From assembly GCF_001651035.1 (NCBI RefSeq), contig NZ_LXRG01000192.1:434001-498000 (forward strand): a DNA stretch of 64,000 nucleotides, read 5' to 3'. The DNA comes from Halomonas sp. ALS9. Its GTDB lineage: Bacteria > Pseudomonadota > Gammaproteobacteria > Pseudomonadales > Halomonadaceae. This document shows, piece by piece, positions 7,901 to 15,619 of the stretch; position 1 is the first letter of the stretch, and each line of letters opens with the position of its first letter. Under the pieces are notes generated by a model, which worked only from the letters and a program-made list of their open reading frames with translations, was not told where the DNA came from and made no database searches. Position numbers and translations under genes: made by a program.

Positions 7901-10855
7901 CGCCATGCTCCGGATGGCCGCGTGGTGGGCCAGCAGGAAGCCGGTGGCCTGGCACGCTCTTATACCTATCATGTAGACCACACCCTGGTCACCGACAGCC
8001 TGGGCCGGGAGGATCGCTACCACTTTGTCGGCAGTGGCCCCGGTCGCCGCTGGACGGCCCACACCCGCGCCGACGGCTCGCGGATCGAGTTCCGCTACGA
8101 CCGGGCCGGTCTTAAGGTAGCCACCGTGGATCCGCTGGGTCACGAGACATTAATCGAGCGCGATGACCACGGCCAAGTGATTGCGCAGACCGGCCCGGAC
8201 GGCACTCGCTGGGCGATTGAGCGCGATGCTCTCGGGCAGCCGGTGAATATCGAAGGCCCCGAAAATCAGCGCTGGCAGATCACACGTAACGACCTCGGCC
8301 ATCCGCTGGCGGTCACCGGGCCCGAAGGCACCACTGCTTTTGCCTATGACAATGCCGATCTGCCCGACCGCCCTACCACCGTCACCGATGCGGTGGGTGC
8401 TACCCACCAGCGGGAGTGGAACGCCCTGGGCCAGATCACCGCTCAGATCGACTGCTCCCAGCAGCGTACCGAGTACGCCTACGACCGCCACGGCTACCTG
8501 GCCAGCGTCACCAACGCCCTAGAGGAAACCACCCGCACCCAGCACGATGAGATGGGGCGGCGCATCGCCACCCAGCTTCCTGACGGGCTCTACTGGCACC
8601 ACCATATGGACTCCCTAGGACGGCTGGTGGAGCTGGAAGGCCCGCAAGGGTTTCGGCAGCAGTTCTTCTTTGATGACCACGGCCGCCCGGTGCAGCGCAT
8701 CGAAGCCGACGGTAGCCAGCAGTTTACCGCCTACGATGACATTGGCCGCTTGAGCGAGCTGACCCTGGGCAACGGTGCAGTCTACCGGTTTGCCTATGAC
8801 GACATGGATCGCTTAGCCAGCGAGACCGGCCCCGACGGCCGCGAGCAGCAGTACCGCTACGATGACGCCGGACGACTGATCGAACGCATTGAGGCCAACC
8901 GCCCAGGCCCCGACGGCCAGCCGCTGGTGACCCGTTACGATTACGATGAAGCTGGTCGCCTCACCGCCCGGCACTTGCCCGCTACAGAGCACGCCCCGGT
9001 CAGCACGGAGCAGTACCAGTGGGGTGCCAATGGTCAGCTACTCAGCGTTACCAACGACCACGGCGAAGTCACGTTCCGCTACGACCATGCCCAGCGGTTA
9101 ATTGGCGAGCAACAGCAACATGCGGGCCTAGCAGGTGAGAGTGGCTGGCAGTGGCAACATCAGCACAGCCTCACCGCCACCGGTGCGCCCCAGGCCAGTC
9201 AGTTCGGCGACCTCCCGGCGCTGAACTGGCACACCTACGGCAGCGGCCACCTGCACGGCATGAGTGCACCGGGCCTGGATCTTGAGATCGCCCTGGAACC
9301 CGATGCCCTGCACCGGGAGACCCAGCGCCGCCTTAGTACCAGTGCCAACGCGCACAACCAGCCACTGGTGCTGGAGCGCGGCTACACAGAACTGGGCCAG
9401 TTAGATCACCTGACCCTACGCAGCCCGGACACCACCAGCCAGCAAAGCTATCAGTACGACGCCCTGAGCCGGATGAGCTTCCGCAGCCTGGAAGGTGATC
9501 CCACTTCCAAAGTCATCGCCTACAGCTACGACGCCGCCGGGCGCTTGATCGGCAGCCAGCACGGCGATAATGCCCACCGCTACTCGGTGGATGCGGCGGG
9601 CAATCGGTTAGCGGCACCATCAACAGAGAACCCAACGCCGAACACCACCAACCAGCTGGCTCAACTCAACGGCACCCGCTATCGTTACGACGGCGCTGGC
9701 AACCTGATCGAACGCCAACAGCCCAACGGCGAACGCTTAACCCTAGGCTACGACGGCGCCAATCGCCTAGTACATCTCACTCACGCCAGTGAGCTGGGCT
9801 ACACCCGCGACGCCACCTACCGCTACGATGGCCTGGGAAGACGCATCAGCAAAACCGTGCGCCACACCAACGGCACCACCGCCACCACCCACTACGGCTG
9901 GGACGGTGATCGCATCGTGCGGGAAGAAACGGATAGCCAGCGCACTACCGTGGTGTATGAGCCTGGGAGTTTTGTACCCATGCTGCGGATCGATGATACC
10001 CAGCAAGGCCAAGTGCTCAGCGCCTATATCACCGACGCCCTGGGCACGCCCATGCAGCTGGTCACCCCCAACGGCCAACCCCGCTGGCTCGCCGAACCCG
10101 ACGACTGGGCAGCGGTTAAAAATCAACGCGCCGTGCGCAACGTCGCCCAACCGATCCGGTTCCAGGGCCAATGGCACGATGAAGAGAGCGGGCTTTACTA
10201 CAACCGCCACCGCTATTATGACCCGCAGCAAGGGCGGTATATTAGTCAGGATCCGATTGGGTTGCGGGGTGGGACGAATTTGTATGGCTATGTGGCCAAT
10301 CCGACGGGGATGGTGGACCCGTTGGGATTGAGTGGATATTTAGGCACTGATTTAAGCAGCTTTACTTCTGGCAGTGTTTGTGAAGAAGGGAGAGTGGGGA
10401 ACGGCATCACTGGTTATGATGAACATGGTGTTCCTACTTTTGATGAGTCCCATCCGAGCTTTCATCATTACTATGGATCGAACTCTTGTACCAAAGGAGT
10501 GGCAGGCTGTTCGTATGAGAATGCAATGTCTGGCCTTTTAAGGTATCCAGCACCCGGTGGAACCGGCGAAGAACCTATAACAAATGGACAAACCAGCTTT
10601 GCTATGCCCGTTGGCAGTGTGCGCCATGCGGTTATTGATGGTGATTCTCAGGTAGTGAATATTACCCTTCCGTGCAGACATTCTCTCCATCCGGGAATAG
10701 TTCGAAGATGGGTAACGCAAGACGCAAACAGCGTTACAATTCACACTTACGGGGAAGGAACCGGCCCTTTTGCTCGAACAAACGAAGTGCTCTCCGATTC
10801 ATTGTGGCGTGGTGTTGATGAAAATATTTTTGATTATATGAGCCAACAGCAATGA
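4940..10855 (+). CDS. VgrG-Rhs fusion effector with C-terminal toxin tip (type VI secretion)
   Basis: About 1,971 residues in one uninterrupted frame. Residues 1-350 are the VgrG/gpD-like base, about 385-480 the gp5 OB-fold ([32 protein letters not shown]), 500-660 the needle repeats and DUF2345-like part. From about 700 it becomes Rhs: DUF6531 ([19 protein letters not shown]), many YD repeats, and the closing core [20 protein letters not shown] ending with DPLGL at 1794-1798 (counted from the GTG at 4937). The last 173 residues are the variable tip. VgrG is the spike of the type VI machine, and Rhs forms a shell around a toxin that it cleaves off. No PAAR domain, EagR chaperone or structural type VI gene is visible nearby. 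The stop overlaps the next start (ATGA). ATG 4940 suits the ribosome site; GTG 4937 is possible. Confidence 0.93.
   Translation: [1971 protein letters not shown]
7827..10335 (+). repeat. Rhs core segment, copy A of a 2.5-kb direct duplication
   Basis: Closely similar, base for base over most of its length, to 11292-13788. The match starts at the codons for [20 protein letters not shown] and ends at DPLGLSG. Length differs by 12 bases because of a short variable linker. Confidence 0.92.
10337..10852 (+). other. Toxin tip 1 of the VgrG-Rhs effector (unknown activity)
   Basis: Variable domain following DPLGLSG. Visible features: [18 protein letters not shown], then [16 protein letters not shown], then [16 protein letters not shown]. 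The His/Arg-rich HSLHPGxVxR and TYGEGTG blocks look like a conserved core, but I do not recognise the family and assign no activity. Base composition is clearly more AT-rich than the Rhs core, the usual mark of exchanged tips. The partner immunity protein is all membrane, which suggests the toxin acts on the inner membrane or in the periplasm (inference). Confidence 0.6.
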
Positions 10856-11142
10856 TTAAGCTAATCCTAATAGCATTAACGGACATTATATTTTTCGCGG
10901 TCTTAATTTTAACAGCGGTCTTCTTGTTAAGCGATATGGCAGGATGGATTCATTTAAGCCGAGAAATAGGACAATTAGTTGTGCGCTTATTCATTGCAGG
11001 TGCTCCTTTATCTTTAGTTTTTTCCTTGATTGCATTTTTTAACTTTAAGAAAGCTCGACATAAACGATATTGCTTGATATCAGTAATTGAGGTTTTAATC
11101 CTAGTCATGGTGTACTGGATTATCTATGCGAGCCAAATTTAG
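10852..11142 (+). CDS. Putative immunity protein for tip 1, small membrane protein
   Basis: 96 residues with three predicted membrane helices (about 5-27, 42-64, 75-93) separated by a basic loop, FNFKKARHKRYC. The ATG overlaps the stop of the effector gene, so the two are translationally coupled, the usual position of an Rhs immunity gene. Very AT-rich. No family recognised; the role is inferred from position and size. Confidence 0.7.
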   Translation: MIKLILIALTDIIFFAVLILTAVFLLSDMAGWIHLSREIGQLVVRLFIAGAPLSLVFSLIAFFNFKKARHKRYCLISVIEVLILVMVYWIIYASQI

Positions 11143-11263
11143 TTATTATTTTTCCTGAATTCAACTAAATGGTTGTGCAAAAATAAACCAGCACCGATGA
11201 CTTATAACCCATTGAATTTTAATGGATTAAATGCACGGAAACTTATATGGAGCCACTTAATAA
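11143..11263. other. Short non-coding junction between tip 1 cassette and truncated Rhs copy
   Basis: 121 AT-rich bases without a supported gene. Contains TTCCTGAATTCAA (11152-11164), identical to 13 bases across the left edge of the IS30-type element at 16115, and a palindrome CACTTA-A-TAAGTG (11254-11266) right where Rhs copy 2 begins. Confidence 0.5.
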
Positions 11264-14200
11264 GTGCAGCACATGGAGGTTCTAGCACGCAAGTTTGAGT
11301 GGCAAGCGCATATGCTCACCGCCCACCGGGTACCCGGGGGCATGGAAGCCCATTATACCTGGGATCGTCACGCCCCGGATGGCCGCGTGGTCGGCCAGCA
11401 GGAAGCCGGTGGGTTGGCGCGCTCTTACAGTTATCAGGTGGATCACACCCTGGTCACCGACAGCCTGGGCCGGGAGGAGCGCTACCACTTTGTGGGCAGC
11501 GGCCCCGGCCGCCGCTGGACGGCCCACACCCGTGCCGACGGCTCGCGCATTGAGTTCCGCTACGACCGTGCGGGGCGCAAGATTGCCACCGTCGATCCCC
11601 TGGGCCACGAGACGCTGATTGAACGCGATGACCACGGCCAAGTGATTGCGCAGACCGGCCCGGACGGCACGCGCTGGGCCATCGAGCGCGATGCCCTGGG
11701 CCAACCGGTGAGTATCGAAGGCCCCGAGAATCAGCGCTGGCAGATCACACGTAACGACCTCGGCCATCCGTTGGAGGTCACTGGGCCCGAAGGCACCACC
11801 GCCTTCGCTTATGAGAATGAACAGTTACCCGACCGCCCTACCACTGTCACCGATGCGGTGGGTGCTACCCATCAGCGCGAGTGGAACGCCCTGGGCCAGG
11901 TTACCGCCCAGATCGACTGCTCCCAGCAGCGTACCGAGTACGCTTACGACCGCCACGGCTACCTGGCCAGCGTCACCAACGCCTTAGGGGAAACCACCCG
12001 CACCCAGCACGACAAGATGGGCCGCCGTATCGCCTCCCAGCTCCCCGACGGACTCTACTGGCACCACCATGTGGACTCTCTTGGACGACTGGTGGAGCTG
12101 GAAGGCCCGCAAGGGTTTAGGCAGCAGTTCTTCTTTTATGACCACGGCCGCCCGGTACAGTGTATCGAGGCCGACGGAAGCCAGCAGTTTACCGCCTACG
12201 ATGACGTTGGCCGCTTGAGCGAGCTGACCCTGGGCAACGGCGCGGTCTACCGTTTTACTTATGACGAGATGGATCGTCTCGCCAGCGAGACCGGCCCCGA
12301 TGGCCGCGAGCAGCAGTACCGCTACGATGACGTCGGACGACTGATCGAGCGCATTGAGACCAACCGCCCCGGCCCCGACGGCCAGCCGCTGGTCACCCGT
12401 TACGACTATGACGAAGCCGGTCGTCTCACCGCCCGGCACTTGCCCGCTACAGAACACGCCCCGGCCAGCACAGAGCAGTACCAGTGGGGGACGAATGGGC
12501 AACTCATTAGCGTCACCAACGATCATGGCGAAGTGACCTTCAGCTACGACGCAGCCCAACGCTTAATCGGCGAACAGCAGCAACATGCGGGCCTAGCAGG
12601 TGAGAGCGGCTGGCAGTGGCAACACCAGCACAGCCTCACCGCCACCGGCGCGCCCCAGGCCAGTCAGTTCGGCGACCTACCGGCGCTCAACTGGCACACC
12701 TACGGCAGCGGCCATCTGCACGGCATGAGCGCCCCCGGCCTGGATCTGGAAATCGCCCTGGAACCCGACGCCCTGCACCGGGAGACCCAGCGCCGTCTCA
12801 GCACCGGTGCCAATCAGCCATTAATGCTGGAGCGGGGCTATACCAACCTCGGCCAGCTGAATCACCTCACCCTGCGTAGCCCGGACACCACCAGCCAGCA
12901 GAGCTATCAATACGACGCCCTGGGCCGGTTGAGCTTCCGCAGCCTGGAAGGCGATCCGACCTCTAAGGTAATCGCCTACAGCTACGACGCCGCCGGGCGC
13001 TTGATCGGCAGCCAGCACGGCGATCATGCCCACCGCTACTCGGTGGATGCGGCAGGTAATCGCTTAGAGCAACAGCAGGACAAGCAGCAAGGGCTGACGG
13101 ATAACCGCCTCACCCAACTCAACGGGGCGCGTTACCGCTACGATGGTGCAGGCAACCTGATCGAACGCCAACAGCCCAACGGCGAACGCCTAACCCTGGG
13201 CTACGACGGCGCCAACCGCTTAGTGCACCTGATCCACGCCAGTGAGCTAGGGGCTACCCGCGAGGCCACTTATCGTTACGACGGCCTGGGAAGACGCATC
13301 AGCAAAACCGTACGCCACACCAACGGCACCACCGCCACCACCCACTACGGCTGGGACGGTGATCGCATCGTGCGGGAAGAAACCGAGAACCAGCGCACCA
13401 CGGTGGTCTACGAGCCGGGCAGCTTTGTGCCCATGCTCAGAATCGACGATACCCAGCAAGGCCAGGTGCTCAGCGCCTACATCACCGATGCCCTGGGCAC
13501 CCCCATGCAGCTCGTCACCCCCAACGGCCAACCCCGCTGGCTCGCCGAACCTGATGACTGGGCGGCGGTCAAAAACCAACGCGCCGTGCGCAATGTCACC
13601 CAACCGATCCGCTTCCAGGGCCAATGGCACGATGAAGAGAGCGGGCTTTACTACAACCGCCACCGGTACTACGACCCGCAGCAAGGACGGTATATTAGTC
13701 AAGATCCGATTGGGTTGCGGGGTGGTACGAATTTGTATGGCTATGTGACGAATCCGACGGGAATGGTGGATCCGCTGGGGCTGAGTGGCTTCGGTTTTCA
13801 TCATTTAGAGCCGCTTAGCATTCCAGCGGGTGAAGCCCAGGGGCGCAGCATGTATCCGCAAAGCCAACAGGCTGGAATAGGCGAAGAATCAATGTTTTGG
13901 CGAGCGATTAAAACCGTCCCATATATGTTTGGACAGTACTATGATGACATGGTGAAGCCGGAAAAGGAGACGGCAGAGGCTGTCAGCACTGTAGCAGCGG
14001 TTTGTTCTGTCATTCCGGCTGTGACTGTTCCATGCGGCGTTACTTCGATTGCTGCAGCGTCATATGCAGCTAATCTAGAGCGCATGAATGGTAACAACCG
14101 ACAGGCTGTAATAGACATGGCGCCAACGGTTGCATCTGAAACGGCAACCCTAATCTTCAAACGAGCAGAGATTGTATCTGATGCTGTAAGTACCGCTATT

Positions 14201-14287
14201 GGTGTTGGCACAGGCTTTAAAACTCAGCACTGGATGAAAAGAGACAATCATATTGATAATGAGGGTGCATGTGAGCATGCTGAATAA
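11264..14287 (+). CDS. N-terminally truncated (orphan) Rhs protein with toxin tip 2
   Basis: 1,007 residues if started at GTG 11264. Only the first eleven or so residues are unique; from KFEWQAHML onward it repeats the second half of the VgrG-Rhs core. It ends with DPLGL at 836-840 and a new 165-residue tip. It lacks the VgrG part, DUF6531 and the first YD repeats, and no convincing ribosome site precedes the start. It therefore looks like a silent or weakly expressed orphan whose core can recombine with the full gene to swap tips, as described for orphan rhs tips in enterobacteria. Followed by an overlapping membrane immunity gene. Confidence 0.85.
   Translation: [1007 protein letters not shown]
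11292..13788 (+). repeat. Rhs core segment, copy B of the 2.5-kb direct duplication
   Basis: Second copy of the distal Rhs core, preceded by unrelated sequence and followed by a different toxin tip. Protein differences from copy A are scattered single replacements plus one linker ([10 protein letters not shown] in place of a proline-rich stretch). Confidence 0.92.
13790..14284 (+). other. Toxin tip 2 (unknown, hydrophobic centre)
   Basis: Begins [20 protein letters not shown] and [11 protein letters not shown], a lead-in shared with tip 3. The middle is hydrophobic ([20 protein letters not shown]), followed by a helical stretch ([20 protein letters not shown]). No nuclease or deaminase motif was seen. 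A membrane-active toxin would fit the hydrophobic centre and the membrane immunity protein, but this is a guess. Confidence 0.5.
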
Positions 14288-14555
14288 CAGAAGGCTGGCT
14301 TTTGGCATCTGCCTTTGGGTCTTTTTTGCACTGCTAATGGTGAAAGACCTTGGGATGATCACCTCTGATCCTTTTGGATTCATTGTTAACTTTATCTTCG
14401 GTCTTTTTTTTAGCTACTATTTTATCGCTTATTTATTTGGCTGGCATATGCCCCATTCTGTAGGTTTATTAAAAAAAGGCGAGCATGATTTTTGGCGGGC
14501 CATCATGCTTTTAGTCTTTGTTTGCTTATGGCTATGGAGTTTTTTTAGTGCCTAA
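14277..14555 (+). CDS. Putative immunity protein for tip 2, small membrane protein
   Basis: About 92 residues from ATG 14277 with three hydrophobic helices (LAFGICLWVFFALLMV; FIVNFIFGLFFSYYFIAYLF; AIMLLVFVCLWLWSFF). The ATG lies inside the end of the Rhs copy 2 frame (stop 14285-14287), so the genes overlap. GAGG at 14261-14264 is best spaced for an alternative GTG start at 14271, and a TTG start at 14253 is also open. Role inferred from position directly after a toxin tip. Confidence 0.65.
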   Translation: MLNNRRLAFGICLWVFFALLMVKDLGMITSDPFGFIVNFIFGLFFSYYFIAYLFGWHMPHSVGLLKKGEHDFWRAIMLLVFVCLWLWSFFSA

Positions 14556-14593
14556 GCAAGCACAACGTGGGCGCTGTTTCTCTCTCCTCAGTG

Positions 14594-15570
14594 GCGGACG
14601 AGTGGTTTGTGCGCTATCCCTATGCCCGTAGGGGGGGGGGTTGCTGCGCGCCACCGTCCACTGCGGCTGGTACGGAGACCGCTTTGTGCGGGAAGAAACG
14701 GGCGACCAGCGCACCACGGTGGTCTCCGAACCGGGCAGTTTTGCGGCTATGCTCAGAATCGATGATACCCATCAAGGCCAAGTGCTCAGCGCCTACATCA
14801 CCTACGCCCTGGGCACTCCGATACAACTGCTCACCCACAACGGCCAAGCCCGCTGGTTCGCCGAACCCGACGACTGGGCAGCGGTTAAAAATCAACGCGC
14901 CGTGCGTAACGTCACCCAACCGATCCGGTTCCAGGGGCAATGGCACGATGAAGAATCGGGGCTTTACTACAACCGCCACCGCTATTATGACCCGCAGCAA
15001 GGGCGGTATATTAGTCAGGATCCGATTGGGTTGAGGGGCGGTACGAACCTGTATGGTTACGTCACTAACCCTATCAGCATGGTGGATCAGCTGGGGTTAA
15101 GTGGTTTCGGATTTAATAGCATAGATGCAGCATATGGACATGCAGCACGAGAAGCACATGGGCGCCTCATGTATCCGCAAAGCCAACAAACTGGATATGC
15201 TATCGGTATATTAATGCGTACTGAAGCTGATATGAAACGAGAAGATCTCATTGATGCGGATGATTTCTTTCATTGCGTTGCTTTTTGTAGGGTAGCTAAA
15301 TCTGATGCGCCTGATAAAAATAGCGCACTATCTTATGGTTATCTTAAAGAGGTAGCAGATTATGTACGTGGAAGGTTTGGCCTCTATGGAGATAGAGAAA
15401 TAAGATCGCACCAAGAAATGCTGGAAGACAACTTATCGGATTTAAGAGTTAACGAGTATGGTTTCAGCTGCCCGCCTGACCAATCCTGCTCCGACCGATG
15501 TGGTAGATACATACCAGAGGATCACCTTAAAACACGGGCTCGGTTGCAAGAAATGGGGTATTTAGATTAA
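14594..15570 (+). pseudogene. Rhs remnant carrying toxin tip 3, out of frame at a ten-G tract
   Basis: Two pieces of Rhs are joined. 14594-14620 resembles the ADEWLVRYS region of the main gene (near 7742-7770). After a run of ten G (14631-14640) the sequence resumes at the Rhs distal core (GWYGDRFVREETGDQRTTVV onward), about 2.1 kb further along in the main gene. The first piece is read in a different frame from the second; one more G or two fewer would join them. The core closes with DQLGL (residue 149 of the 309 counted from 14641) instead of DPLGL, and an exchanged NPISM for NPTGM. No good start codon or ribosome site exists, so this is most likely a stored cassette rather than an expressed gene. 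Confidence 0.75.
15106..15567 (+). other. Toxin tip 3 with paired cysteines (unknown family)
   Basis: About 154 residues beginning FGFNSIDAAYGHAAREAHGR, with the same MYPQSQQ motif as tip 2. The core has DADDFFHCVAFCRVAKSDA and, near the end, CPPDQSCSDRC, so two cysteine clusters separated by a helical region. This looks like a conserved cysteine-containing Rhs tip but I cannot name the family. The adjacent immunity candidate has one membrane anchor and a large outside domain, which points to a periplasmic toxin target. Confidence 0.5.
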
Positions 15571-15619
15571 CCCTTCAACTTACAACCTCCATACTCAAAC
15601 ATCTAAAAGGTTTGAATAA

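Noticed and set aside
13247..13804. Minus-strand frame of 185 codons in the Rhs copy, also present at 9767-10231 and 14620-15000
   Set aside because: It recurs only because the Rhs core is duplicated; codon pattern fits the plus-strand Rhs protein.
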